Assembly: GCF_023159225.1 (NCBI RefSeq)
Contig: NC_063164.1
Coordinates: forward strand, 72,091,300-72,155,299
Reading direction: 5' to 3'
DNA from: Perognathus longimembris pacificus
Lineage: Eukaryota; Chordata; Mammalia; Rodentia; Heteromyidae
Length of the DNA stretch: 64,000 nucleotides
Part shown: one piece after another, positions 1-10,005 of the stretch
How the letters are laid out: each line of letters starts with the position of its first letter
Numbering within the stretch: the first letter of the stretch is position 1
The notes under the pieces: generated by a model
The model's input: the letters and a program-made list of their open reading frames with translations, nothing else
The model's database searches: none
What the model was told of the DNA's origin: nothing
Position numbers and translations under genes: made by a program

Positions 1-304
1 CAGCAACTTAATATAGCTCTATCAATTCTTAAAGATATTATCTCCAAAGATAGCAATTTCAGGTAGTCCTACAATGTTAATAATTTACTGTTTCTGCGTG
101 TTTTGACCCTAGGTTTATGTTTCAGGTTAACTTCTGTACTTCAAGTATAAAAACAATCCTAACAGTCTAGTGACGACATCTTTATCACAAGATTTCACTG
201 GACAGTGTCGGCTACATTTCACTTAAGAAAATACCTTGATGAAAAACAGCAGAAATTGTTAAGTTTTATTAAATCACAACTCTTATTTAGTAAACTCCAT
301 ATAT

Positions 305-496
305 TTTTTTTCCAGTCCTCGGGCTTGAACTCAGGGCCTAAGCACTGTCCCTGGCTTTTTTTTGCTCAGGCTAGCAATCTACCTCTAGTCATAGCACCAC
401 TTCTGGTTTTTTCTGTTTATGTGGTACTGAGGAATCAAACCCAGGGCTTTGTACATGCTAGGCAAGCACTCTACCGCTAAGCCACATTCCCAGCCC
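305..496 (-). mobile_element. IDL-Geo SINE
   Basis: Two-part SINE with the ID-like tRNA-Ala head at the right end (reads GGGCTGGGAATGTGGCTTAG on the minus strand) and the Geo half toward a short T-run at the left. It is flanked by the direct repeat TAAACTCCA (about 291-299 and 497-505). The frame across it is not a gene. Confidence 0.85.
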
Positions 497-734
497 TAAA
501 CTCCAAAATTTTATGTGACAAAATATAAACCAAGCAAATACAATTCTCTTCACTACTGTGCACAGTAAAGTATAACAGTTGCCTCAAGAGCAAGCCATTG
601 TGTGATTGAATTGCAGACTAAACAAACTACTGCTATTCAGACTTGGAAATCTGGCAGACATGTTCACAAAAGTTTACTCAAGCAAAGCTTGAGTATTATT
701 GGCAGCGCCAATAATAAAATTTATCTTTTCAAAG

Positions 735-970
735 CCAGACCCTTATGGCTCACACCTGTAATCTTAGCTACTCAAGAGGCTGAGATCTAAGGACCAAGAC
801 TCCAAGCAAACCCAAGGAAGACAGATCTCTAGAACTTACCTCCAATTAACCACTAAAAGCCAAAGTGGAGCTGTAGCTTAAGTAGGAGAGCTCTAGTCTT
901 GAGAAAAAAGCTAAAGGAGATAGCACTCATGCTCTGAGTTCAATCCCCAATACCTGAACAACAACAAAAG
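735..970 (+). mobile_element. B1/7SL-head + Geo SINE
   Basis: The head reads TGGCTCACACCTGTAATC...CTACTCAAGAGGCTGAGATC, a 7SL/B1-like unit. It is followed by the short linker TCCAATTAACCAC and a diverged Geo half, with a CAACAACAAAA tail. Confidence 0.75.
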
Positions 971-1078
971 TTATCAGGTAATTTTTAAAAAAGAAATTGG
1001 GAGGGCAATAAAAGGAGTAATCTGGAGGTATGATATTTGTGTCTGAAAATACAGTAATGAAACCACTTTAAAATTTTA

Positions 1079-1300
1079 GTGGTTCATGCCTGTAATCCTA
1101 GCTACTCAGGAGGCTGATCTTATATCTATAAGGATCACGGTTCAAAGCCAGTCCTGGCAGGAAAGTCTGTGAGACTCTTATCTCCAATTAACCACCAGAA
1201 AACCAGAAGTAGTACTGTGGCTCAAGTGGTAGAGCGCTAGCCTTGAGCCATCACCCAGGCCCAGATTTCAAGACTCATGATTTACCTCCCCCAAAAAAAT
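1079..1300 (+). mobile_element. B1/7SL-head + Geo SINE
   Basis: Same build as the copy at 735: TTCATGCCTGTAATCCTAGC head, CTTATCTCCAATTAACCACC linker, then GTGGCTCAAGTGGTAGAGCG in the Geo half and a short A tail. Confidence 0.8.
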
Positions 1301-1304
1301 GTAA

Positions 1305-1412
1305 AAGAAAGGGGAATTAGGGAGAATATTGGGAGAGGGAGTCGATCACACCCTACTTTGTTAACATATCACAAAGAAATTCTTCTGCACAACTAATACA
1401 TGTTAAAAAAAA
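1305..1412 (+). mobile_element. LINE-1 3' end fragment
   Basis: G/A-rich stretch, then a terminal motif (TTCTGCACAACTAATACATG and an A-run) like the ends of the other LINE-1 pieces at 14868 and 25925. Confidence 0.45.
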
Positions 1413-1420
1413 ATACTAAA

Positions 1421-1617
1421 GGTTAGGAATGTGGCTTAGTGGTAGATTGTGCTTCCCTAGCATTCATGAAGCCCTGGGTTCAAATCCTTAGTACCACACA
1501 CAAAGAAAAATCTGGAAATAGCGCTGTGACTCAAATGGTAGAATGCTAGCCTTGAACAAAAAGCAGCTCAAGTACAGGACCCAGACCCAGAGTTCAAGCC
1601 CTGGGACTGGCCAAAAT
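1421..1617 (+). mobile_element. IDL-Geo SINE
   Basis: ID-like head (TAGGAATGTGGCTTAGTGGTAG ... GGGTTCAAATCC) then Geo half with CTGTGACTCAAATGGTAGAA and GAGTTCAAGCCC. Moderately diverged. Confidence 0.8.
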
Positions 1618-1919
1618 ATATATATACACTAAAAATAAGAATTTTGGAAAACCTTAAGGACAAGTTTCCCCATAAAGAATTCACTGATGAGATTAGTGGT
1701 AATATTAACAAATATTACCTTCAAATATTAAATAAATGAACCAATATTTAAAAGGTCAATATAATTCAGCAAACCAATACAATCTGAATAAATTATGTGT
1801 GATGTTACAAAAGCATTTATGGACCAAAAAAGACAAAAAGTTAATTAATAGTAGCAGATTCTATAATGCAACCAAATTTAAAGATATTATGTTAAGGGAA
1901 CTAAAACACCCAAAATAAT

Positions 1920-2360
1920 TCTGAAAAGAAGTACAAATAAGAACTTATACTTCCTGGTTTTAAGGCTTCTTATAAAAACTTTAACAACAAATACAGTTGT
2001 TTTAATGAAAAGGCAGACATGTGCATCAATAGGAGAACAAGAACATCTAGAAAAACAGTAAAGTTGCCAGGCAATTCAATCCCATTAACAATTAATGCTG
2101 ATATAAGTGAGCATTCATATGCCAAAAAAAGTAACTTCAACTCCTATTTCAGTCAACATAAAGAAAAGTAAATGTATTATAAATCTAAAAATAAAACCTA
2201 AAACTATTGAACTTCCAACAGAACACATGAAAATCACTTTGATCCTGGTTTATGAAAAATTTCTTATAATACAAAATATAAAAACTACAAATGAAAACAC
2301 TGATAAATTCTGCCTTACTAAAATAACATCTATTCTTCTCTGGTGCAAAGATTTTTTTTA
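1920..2360 (+). mobile_element. LINE-1 ORF2 C-terminal remnant
   Basis: Degraded plus-strand DNA that follows mammalian LINE-1 ORF2 distal to the RT domain (ACTTATACTTCCTGG..., GGCAGACATGTGCATCAATA, and a later block with AAAATCACTTTGATC). The frames are broken. AT-rich DNA at 1618-1920 may be part of the same insertion, but I could not align it. Confidence 0.5.
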
Positions 2361-2466
2361 AGCCACTGAGAGAGAATACTTGGAAGACAAATTTCTAAAA
2401 ATGGACTGAAGCCAGGAGTGACGGAACATATTTTTAACAATAGCAAAATTGAATTTGCAAAGGTAG

Positions 2467-2749
2467 GCACTGGTGGCTCATGCCTGTAATTCTAGCTAGT
2501 CAGGGAGTTGAGATCTGTAGGTTACAATTCACAGCCAGCCTAGGCAGAAGCCTCTGAAGTTCTTATCTCTAATTAACCACCAAATCCAGAAGTAGAACTG
2601 TGGTGAAACTGTTTGAATGGCAGCCTTCAGCAAGAAAGCTACGGCATCGTGCCCAAGCCATAAATTCAAACCCCAGTATCAGCATGTGGGTGTAGCATGT
2701 GCATGAGTGCTTGCACACGTGCACAGATACCCACCGATACACACACACA

Positions 2750-2803
<54 letters not shown>
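2467..2803 (+). mobile_element. B1/7SL-head + Geo SINE ending in a (CA)n tract
   Basis: Head GGCACTGGTGGCTCATGCCT, linker CTCTAATTAACCACC, and a diverged Geo half to about 2690. A CA microsatellite at about 2739-2803 has grown from the tail. On the minus strand this yields a Cys/Val repeat frame that is not a gene. Confidence 0.7.
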
Positions 2804-2850
2804 ACCAGGATAGTAGTTTGAATTATAATGTTCTGTAAAAGGCATATTAT

Positions 2851-2867
2851 GGGGGGGGGGGGGGGGG
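2851..2867. repeat. Poly-G run (17 G)
   Basis: Uninterrupted G17 directly before the LTR-like remnant. The exact length is uncertain in assemblies. Confidence 0.8.
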
Positions 2868-2869
2868 AC

Positions 2870-3275
2870 ATGTTGAAGATCTATTCCCCATCTGATGACA
2901 CTAATGAGAAGTGACTGGATCCTGAGGGCTCTGATCTAAATCAATGGATAAATACTATGATGAGTTCATGTAACTTGGCTTTAGGAGGAAATAAGGTACT
3001 TCCAGAGGAAGTAGGTTACTAGGTATATACCCTGGAAAGATAGACCTTGTCAGATATACCTTGTCACTGGCCTTTCTTTTCCCAACTACAATGAGGTGAC
3101 TGGCTTTACTTCACCATATTTCCCCACATAGTGTTCAGTCTTGCCTCAGGCACACAGCAATAGAACCAGCCAACTAATTCAAATGAAACCTCTAGAATCT
3201 TAAGCAAAACAAAAATCTATTGTAATTTTTTTGTGCTATGTTTTGTCACAGCAAGAAGAAAAGACTAACTAGGGA
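2870..3275 (+). mobile_element. MaLR-type LTR remnant (MST/MLT-like)
   Basis: The order of motifs matches mammalian MaLR LTRs: CATGTTGAAGATCTATTCCCCA, a GTGACTGGATCCTGAGGGCT block, and a 3' end with TTTTGTCACAGCAAGAAGAA and ACTAACTAG. It is a solo LTR with no internal genes recognised. Confidence 0.6.
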
Positions 3276-3280
3276 TCTTA

Positions 3281-3598
3281 TGTTTTAAGAGCCGAAGTTA
3301 ATCCTTAGACCAAAATGTTTGAACAATGTACTTACCATACGCTGATAATATCAGTTGGCAATAATGGTGCCATGAAGTTACCCTTAACTACAGAAGAAAA
3401 AACAGCATGAACTGATGTAACACAAACTACGCTAACTATATCAACTGTACTCTATTAAAAAGAAGAATTTCTACTACTACTTATCTGTATAAAAACAGTA
3501 GCAATTTTTGAAATTATCCGTTTTCAGAAACTTCTTCAAAACATGAGCAAACTAACTTTCCTCCTTTACAAAAAAAAAAAATCTAAAAGCATTTACGG
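3281..3598. other. No gene seen
   Basis: AT-rich DNA without a feature I can support. Confidence 0.5.
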
Positions 3599-3599
3599 C

Positions 3600-3925
3600 C
3601 CACACTGTTATCTTAAAACAGAGATGGCAAACTTTTTCTGTAAAGGTCCAGACAGTAAGTATTTTAGGCTTTGCAGGCCATATGGTCTGTCGCAACTACT
3701 CAACTCTGCGCAAGCACAAAAGCATCCATAGACAGTAAATGAATGAACATGGTTATGTTCCAATAAAACTTTATTTATGGACACTAAAAATTAAATTTCA
3801 TGTATTTTAATCTCACAAAATATTAAAAAAAAATTCCAACTTTAAGTATAAAAACCATTCACAGTTCTATGCCACATTAGGCCCACAGGTGTTTAGCCTG
3901 TTATTCCATCTTTAAAAAATGTCAT
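3600..3925 (+). mobile_element. Ancient hAT-Charlie-type element (MER58-like)
   Basis: It carries the well-known block GGCAAACTTTTTCTGTAAAG-GTCCAGA..., TTTTAGGCTTTGCAGGCCATATGG, CGCAACTACTCAACTCTG and TTCCAATAAAACTTTATTTA, ending in a GGCCCACAGG-type terminus near 3890. A short frame here (MSKLTFLL...) is repeat-derived. The family name is from memory. Confidence 0.7.
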
Positions 3926-4099
3926 TATTAATCCTAACAGTCTAGCTAACCTGTCTTTTGTTTTGAGGCAGAGAAGAACTTATGAATTATCAGCTATTTA
4001 ATTCATATATATGTATGTAATTTGAAATTTCCAAAAGGAGAGTCCTTGAAGCATAAAACAGCCCCTTAAACTAAAACTGACAAAGAGGAGGCTGGAGGA

Positions 4100-4170
4100 G
4101 GGGAGGGGAGGGGAGGGGAGGGGAGGGGAGGGGAGGGGAGGGGAGGGGAGGGGAGGGGAGGGGAGGGGAG
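4100..4170. repeat. (GGGGA)n pentanucleotide repeat
   Basis: About 14 perfect units of GGGGA on the plus strand (CCCCT in the ACVR2A pre-mRNA). Many G4 runs separated by one base make it a strong G-quadruplex candidate on the non-template (plus) DNA side. Confidence 0.9.
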
Positions 4171-4273
4171 AGATGGATGGATAAATGCTGCTACAGAAAT
4201 ATCAAAGAGGCTGCACTTTTGATTTCAATTCCAAACAATGAATAGTAGCTGTAGCACTGTACTGAGAAGGATT

Positions 4274-4532
4274 TCCTTTTTTTTTTGGGGGGGGGGGGAG
4301 TGGGGGGTGGATTGTGAGACTTGAACTCTAGGCCTGGGTGCTATCCCTGAGCTCTTCAGCTAAAGGCTAGCCCTCTACCACTTGTGCCACAGTGCCACTT
4401 CCAATTTTCTGGTGGTTGACTGGAGATAAAGAGTCTCACAGACTTTGTCACCAAGGCTGGCTTTGAACTGCAATCCTCAGATCTTAGCCTGGTGAGTAGC
4501 TAGGATTACAGGAATGAGCCACTGGCTCCCAA
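4274..4532 (-). mobile_element. B1/7SL-head + Geo SINE
   Basis: Minus-strand copy: T/G-rich tail at 4274-4305, then Geo half (CTACCACTTGTGCCAC), linker, and 7SL-like head ending GAGCCACTGGCTCCC. Flanking direct repeat TGAGAAGGATTT on both sides. Confidence 0.8.
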
Positions 4533-4534
4533 CC

Positions 4535-5030
4535 TGAGAAGGATTTTGAAAAATTTTCTTAAGAGGATTTTATAGTACATGAGAAGGGGAACAATATCAT
4601 ATTTGCCCCTTCTAGTCTAGATGAAAAATAAACTAGTGGCCATTTCATTACTTTTAAAGAATTGTACAAAGAGGTTTCAAGTCAACATGTCAACTTATGA
4701 CTACAATGCACCTTGGTCAGTCATCCTTTCCATCATTCTGACCTCCCCCCCATCTATTGCAACTTTCCAAGCCCCCCAGTTATCTAGTTCCATTTTCACA
4801 TATGTACATTGAATATTACTGAGTATATTTGCACACTTTTCCTTACTTTATTCATTTGCTCCCTCCCCTTAAGCCTCATCTTCCGTCATAAAAGACATGT
4901 TTCAGCTTCCTTGTGTTCATTTTGTCTGTTAAGGAAATACAACGTGGGAATACAATCCTGTGTATATCATATTTTAGAAAATTTGACTACGTACATAAGC
5001 GCAGAGATAGACAGACAAACAAACATAAAT
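4535..5030. other. No gene seen
   Basis: Unique AT-rich intronic DNA with chance frames only (for example 4621-4812 and 4809-5138, the latter running into a SINE). Confidence 0.5.
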
Positions 5031-5032
5031 GC

Positions 5033-5425
5033 CAATTTGGGCAGGAAAGTCCGTGACACTCTTAACTCTAATATAACTACTGAGAAAGAGCTGGACGTTG
5101 GGCTGGGGATGTGGCTTACTGGTAGAGTACTTGCCTAGCATGCACAAGCCCTGAGTTTGATTATCCAGTACCACATACACAAAAAAAGCCAGAATCTGGG
5201 CTGTGGCTCAAGTGGTAGAGCACTAGCTTTGAGCTGAAGAGCTCAGGGACAGCGCCCATGCTGAGCTCAAGCCCTAGGACTGGAAAAAAAAAAAAAAAAA
5301 AAAAAAAAAAGATTAAAAGAGCTGGAAGTAGCACTGTGACTCAAGTGGTAGAGCGCTGACCTTGAGCAAAAAGAAGCTCAGAGACAGAGCCAGGCCAGAT
5401 TTGAAGCCCCAAGACTGGCAAAAAC
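5033..5425 (+). mobile_element. Older B1/7SL-Geo SINE split by a younger SINE
   Basis: The left piece (GGGCAGGAAAGTCCGTGACA ... to about 5098) and right piece (5320-5425: GAGCTGGAAGTAGCACTGTG, GTGGTAGAGCGC) are two parts of one element. They are separated by the IDL-Geo copy at 5101-5310. The junction sequence AAGAGCTGGA is repeated on both sides as the target-site duplication. Confidence 0.75.
5101..5310 (+). mobile_element. IDL-Geo SINE inside an older SINE
   Basis: Complete element: GGGCTGGGGATGTGGCTTAC head, Geo half with GTGGCTCAAGTGGTAGAGCA, and a long A tail at 5284-5310. Inserted into the host SINE described at 5033-5425. Confidence 0.85.
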
Positions 5426-5554
5426 AGAACAAAAATCCATAAAATGCATATTACATATACACACGTATTGTGTATATATATATATATGTATATGCACATG
5501 TACATGTGTTATTTGTATAATTTTTTGATCAAATGTTCTTCCCTAATTAAAAGT

Positions 5555-5665
5555 CATAGGCTTAATAGGCTGAGTCTGAACTCAGGAAGGCAGTTTACAA
5601 TTATGACCTTGACCAACCCAATATGTCTCTCACTACCTTGTTTCTACATTTCTATAATTAAGTGG
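5555..5665 (+). repeat. Possible MIR fragment
   Basis: Weak match to the MIR core (GACCTTGACCAACCCAATAT..., then a TTTCTACATTTCTATAATTA-type block). Confidence 0.3.
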
Positions 5666-5848
5666 ACTGATTCCATTTCCAAATTATTTTCTAGTTTTTT
5701 AATTCACATTTACTCAAAGTTAATCAGCAAAGTGTCATATAATTCATTAACTAAGTTAATTTAGATAATGATTTTATATTTGAAGTAATAGTTATGTATT
5801 AATGACTTAATACTAACATCTTCATTTTTCTAACACTTTTAAGTCTCC

Positions 5849-5955
5849 CAGACCCAGTGTCTCAAGCTTGTGGCCCTAACAACTAAGACCAAAGGATCAA
5901 AGTTCAAAGAAAAGTCCTGGGAAGAAAAGTCCTCTAGATTCTATCTTCAAAATAA
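5849..5955 (+). mobile_element. B1/7SL-like SINE head, truncated
   Basis: Diverged head (CCAGTGTCTCAAGCTTGTGG, AGGATCAAAGTTCAAAG) with a linker remnant. It breaks off where the next SINE begins. Confidence 0.5.
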
Positions 5956-5961
5956 TCAGCA

Positions 5962-6187
5962 AGCTGGGAATGTGGCCTAGTGTTAGACTGCTTGCCTAGC
6001 ATACATGAAACCCTGGGTTCAATTCTCAGCACCACATACAAAGAAGAAGCTAGAAATGGCACTGTCTCATGTCACAGAGTGCTAGCCCTGAACAAAAAAA
6101 GGCCAGGGACCGTGCCCAGAGCCTGAGTTAAAGCCATGGGACTGGCAAAAAACAAAAACAAAAACAAAAAACAAACAAAAAAAAAAC
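5962..6187 (+). mobile_element. IDL-Geo SINE
   Basis: Head GCTGGGAATGTGGCCTAGTG with GGGTTCAATTCTC, Geo half with a small deletion, and a CAAAAACAAAAAC-type tail. Confidence 0.8.
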
Positions 6188-6235
6188 CTCAGGAAAAAAA
6201 AAGAAAGAAGAAAAGAAAAAAAACAGGGCTGGCCA

Positions 6236-6460
6236 AGTGCCAAGTGCACTGTGGCTCACACCTGTAATTCTACCTACTCAGGAGGCTGAGATCTAAGGAT
6301 CCTGGAAAGTCCATGAGCCTCTTGCCTCCAATTAACCACCAGAAAACCAGAAGTGGTACTGTGGCTCGAAGTGGTAGAAAGAAAGTTTTGAGCTGAAGAA
6401 CTCAGGGACAGCCCAGAGTTCAAGCCCCACAACAGGGAGAAAAAAAAACACACAAAACAG
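6236..6460 (+). mobile_element. B1/7SL-head + Geo SINE
   Basis: ACTGTGGCTCACACCTGTAA head, AATTAACCACCAGAAAACCA linker, Geo half (CTGTGGCTCGAAGTGGTAGA) and A-rich tail. Confidence 0.8.
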
Positions 6461-6558
6461 AGCTAGGGTAGGGCTCAAATGGTACACTACCAGCTGATTG
6501 AACAAGCCTCAAACAAGCAAAAGACTGAGTTCAAATCCCAGTACTGACCAAAAAAAAG
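6461..6558 (+). mobile_element. Geo-half fragment
   Basis: Geo-like unit without a head (GCTCAAATGGTACACTACCA ... GAGTTCAAATCCCAGTACTG) with an A tail. Confidence 0.5.
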
Positions 6559-6727
6559 GCAATAGGATCAGGTACTTGGTAAAATATTGGCCATAAAAAT
6601 AATGTTCCATAAGTCACTTTCCAATCTAAACTACTTTTTCATGGAAAAAAGGAAATTTTGATTACAACAATTTCATGTGAGGACAGTATAGTTCTGTTTC
6701 TGTAAAAGAGGAAGTATTTAAAGCTAC

Positions 6728-6990
6728 GTTGCACCATTGGCTCATATCTGTAATCCTAGCTACTTAGGAGGCTGAACATTTGGGACTCAAAGATCAAACC
6801 AGAACAGGCAGAGAAGCTGGAGACATCTTCACAAGTAAGAGCTGGATGTAGCAGCATATGCCTATTATCTTGGCTATCAGGAAGCCAATGTAGATGAGTT
6901 GTACCCAGATGTGCTTGAAGGTAGGATCTCATTCAGCAGAAAGCAAGGCTAGAAGCATGGCTCAACAGTTAGAGCACTTTCTTCCAGACA
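6728..6990 (+). mobile_element. Two degraded B1/7SL-type SINE units
   Basis: A head-like unit at 6735-6830 (GGCTCATATCTGTAATCCTA) and a second at 6836-6985 (AGCAGCATATGCCTATTATC) with a diverged Geo end (GGCTCAACAGTTAGAGCACT). Confidence 0.5.
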
Positions 6991-7065
6991 CAGAAAATTA
7001 CTATCTAACTCATTTTATGGGGCCAGTGTTTCACTGATACACATAAAAACAAAATAAAAGGGAAA

Positions 7066-8420
7066 AAACCACAATCATTATTATTAGCTTAGATGCAAAA
7101 ATTCTCAATAAAATTTTAGCAAGCACAATTCAAAGACACATTTTTAAGAAGTTTATCTGTTTTGGCAAGGGTAAGAGAGAACACAGAAATGATGGAACAA
7201 AGGGTGAACAAGTGCAGTGATAATCACGAGATGTGATGTTGACACTGAATTATATAACTTATGGAAGAGAGGGTCGGGAAGGGAAAAAAAACTGGGAGAA
7301 AACTAGGGAAAGGTGACACTGTACAAAAAGAAATGTACTCATGACCTGACTTATGTTACTGTAACCCCTCTGTACATCACCTTTACAATAACAATAAAAT
7401 TTTAAAAAGAAAGAGCTACAAAACTGTATCAGTTTTGCTTCAGCTATGCAAGAATACATCAACATTAAAAAAGGATTCAATGCAGTCTATCAAATCTAGA
7501 AGCTAAAAATGAAAAATCATACAGTCCATCATTATCAACAGATACAAAACACAACTAAATTTAACACTCATTTATGAAAAATTATCAACATACTAAGACA
7601 GAGAGGAGGCTTCTTCAACATCATAAAGAAGACTTGCCTATATTTGACATCATACCTAATGGGGAGAGACTTAATATCAGAAATAAGGCACTGACATCTA
7701 TCCTTACCACTCTTATTTAAACAAAGTACTAAGAGTTCTGGCTTCTGCAATAAGGCAAGAAAAAGAAAATAAGGGTATAGTATCTGCAATGAAACTGTAT
7801 CTGCAGATGACATTATTATCTATCCCAAGGATCTACCAAAATAATAAAATTTTCCAGAATTAATAACTGAATTTGGCAAGATCACAGGATACATTATAAA
7901 CAAAAATCAATTGAATTTCTGCATAATGACAACAGGTCTAAAGTATAAAAATACAAAAATAGTTACAATTACTTTAAACAATATAAAATATTTATACATA
8001 GCCTGAAAAGTATATGATTCTATAAAATTAAGATCACAAAATGTAATACAACAAACTAAACACTTCTAGACACCTACTATACTCATACATCAGAAAGCTA
8101 GGAACAAAGCTTTCCCTAAAGAGACAAGTTTTAATGAAATCCATATCCAAATCTCAGCAAATTTCTGTACACATTAACAAGCTTAATCTAAAAATTCCCA
8201 AGAAAGTATAATGGAGAAATCATTCCCCATTTTCCCAATGCTAAGGTTTACAATGTGCCTGCAATAAGCGAAGCTTTTTTGACAATATAGGAGGATTACA
8301 CATCTGTGGGGCAAATAGAGAACTGGAAACATATGCATACAAATATGGCAAGGCAATTCAATGGAAGAATAACTTTTTCAATAAATAGTTTTGGAACAAC
8401 TGGACATGGTTCATTCAAAT
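7066..8420 (+). mobile_element. LINE-1 ORF2 remnant (RT region onward)
   Basis: LINE-1 ORF2 encodes endonuclease and reverse transcriptase. This copy follows ORF2 from before the RT active site (CTTAGATGCAAAAATTCTCA...) to the distal part ending near 8420. The position of the catalytic FADD motif reads Ser-Ala-Asp-Asp (GCAGATGAC at 7803-7811). Frames are interrupted throughout and a separate repeat is inserted at 7148-7405. Not functional. Confidence 0.8.
7148..7405 (+). mobile_element. LINE-1 3'-end-like insertion
   Basis: It interrupts the ORF2 remnant. Its 3' portion (TGTAACCCCTCTGTACATCA, then AATAAAATTT) resembles the end of the repeat at 15930-16312. The flanks TTTTAAGAAG and TTTTAAAAAGAA look like a worn target-site duplication. 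Confidence 0.55.
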
Positions 8421-8424
8421 ACAT

Positions 8425-8820
8425 CTTGAATCTACCCCCCGCCCCCCACCACACACACACTAGTCTAGTACTTCCTAAAAGGCCAGGTCTATGAGAAAAT
8501 CTCCCAGGCTAAGCCTCACATAAGGGACAATCTTCAAGTTATCGAAGTACAAATACTTAAACCCTGAAAGTCTTATAATCAACACTCCTCCTTTTTTCCA
8601 AGTATTCATTAACGTACACTGTTCACTTCGATTTTTTTTAAAATTTTTGTTTCTGTTTCTTCATTTTAGATCAAATCAAGAACCTGGAACATGCGAAACA
8701 ACTGGTCAACACCCTCCAGCCCCTGTTTATTGTTTTTACTCCTTTTTTGTTTATTTACATGTCAGAATGCTATTGAGGGTTAGATTTTAAGTCTACTCAG
8801 CAGAAAATAATTAGACTGCC
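8425..8820. other. No gene seen
   Basis: A short C-rich/CA patch (8437-8460) and AT-rich DNA, with no supportable feature. Confidence 0.5.
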
Positions 8821-8823
8821 AAG

Positions 8824-9065
8824 CCAGGGTCTGGTGGCTCATGTAATCCTAGTTACTCAAGAGGCTGAGATCTGAGGATCAAGGTTCAAGGCCACCCCAG
8901 GCAAGAAAGTCCATGAGATTCTTATCTCCACCTAACCACCAAAAAAACCCCAAACTGAGCTGTGGCTCAAGTGGTAGAACACTAGTCTTGAGCAAAAGCA
9001 GCTTAGCAACACTACCTCAGCCCTGAGGTCAAGCTCCAAGACACACACACAAACACACACAAAAC
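8824..9065 (+). mobile_element. B1/7SL-head + Geo SINE
   Basis: GGTCTGGTGGCTCATGTAAT head, CTTATCTCCACCTAACCACC linker, Geo half with GTGGCTCAAGTGGTAGAACA, ending in a short CA tract. Confidence 0.8.
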
Positions 9066-9344
9066 TGTCAAGTAGTGCGTGTTACATGTATATAATTTCC
9101 TAATAAAAAGTAAACTGATTTTTAAGTAAGCATGGATATTTAGTTTAATGATAAAATGAGCATTGGACAAACTGATATGTCTTCATTTAGATAGAAGATT
9201 AAAAAATGGTGAGACTGACATGTCCTCTACTAGACTATCAGTGGTTTAATCAACAATTAATGTTTTCCAGAAATGATCATTTAAATCTAGCCCGGCACAG
9301 GAAAGTCACTCAATTAATATTTGGTGAATTAATAAACTAAGAAA

Positions 9345-9560
9345 TAAGCCAGATACTGATGGCTCATGCAGGTAGTCCTAGTAAACTCAGGAGGCAAAGA
9401 TCTGAAGGATCACAGTTAAAGACAAGCCCATGAGGAAAAGTTTGCTTGACTCCGCTCCCAACAACCAGCAAAAGTCAGATTAGAAGCATGGATCAAGAGT
9501 AGAGTGCCTTCCTAGCAAGTGTGAAGAAGCCCTAAGTTCAAACCCCAATTCTAGGGGGGA
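9345..9560 (+). mobile_element. B1/7SL-head + Geo SINE, diverged
   Basis: GATGGCTCATGCAGGTAGTC head, CAACAACCAGCAAAAGTCAG linker, and an ID/Geo-like end with GTTCAAACCCC. Confidence 0.6.
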
Positions 9561-9689
9561 AAACATGAAAGAAATAGAAACAGTCAATTGCAGCATATCC
9601 AGATGTATCTTAAATTGAAATTAAGTTCTTTCACTTTTTTAACTCTTTTTTTTTATTTTACTTATTACTTGTAGGTTATAATGGACTTT

Positions 9690-10005
9690 GAACTCTATTA
9701 TTGTACTTGCTTGGCAAGCCCTTTACCACTGAGCCTTAAGCCCTTTTTGTACTGGTTATTTTTTAGATAGAACTTCACTGTTTGGTCTGTACCTGGACTG
9801 AGTACCTCCAATCTGTTTCCTGCCTACGTGCCTCCTATTTATGCTTTCTGCAATAGCTGGGATGATGGGCATGTGCCACCATTCATGTGTTTACTTCATT
9901 GAGTCACCCAACATTATGCCTAGGCTGTCCTTGAAAGGAAATCTCCCAAATTTCAACCTCCCAATTAGCTAGAATTTTAACTGTGAGCCACAAGGCCTGA
10001 TTTGT
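9690..10005 (-). mobile_element. Old ID/B1-type composite SINE
   Basis: Minus-strand unit: GCCTTAAG/CACTGAG tRNA-like piece at the left, then two B1-like units (CCTGCCTACGTGCC...GGGATGATGGGCATGTGCCA and CCCAATTAGCTAGAATTTTA). Too diverged to name a subfamily. Confidence 0.5.

Noticed and set aside
2569..2871. 100-residue minus frame with a Val-Cys repeat, like a Cys-rich protein
   Set aside because: Translation of the (CA)n microsatellite and a SINE. Same for 14134-14455 and 17116-17331.
4809..5138. 109-residue plus frame with hydrophobic start
   Set aside because: AT-biased DNA running into a SINE, with no family resemblance or conservation evidence.
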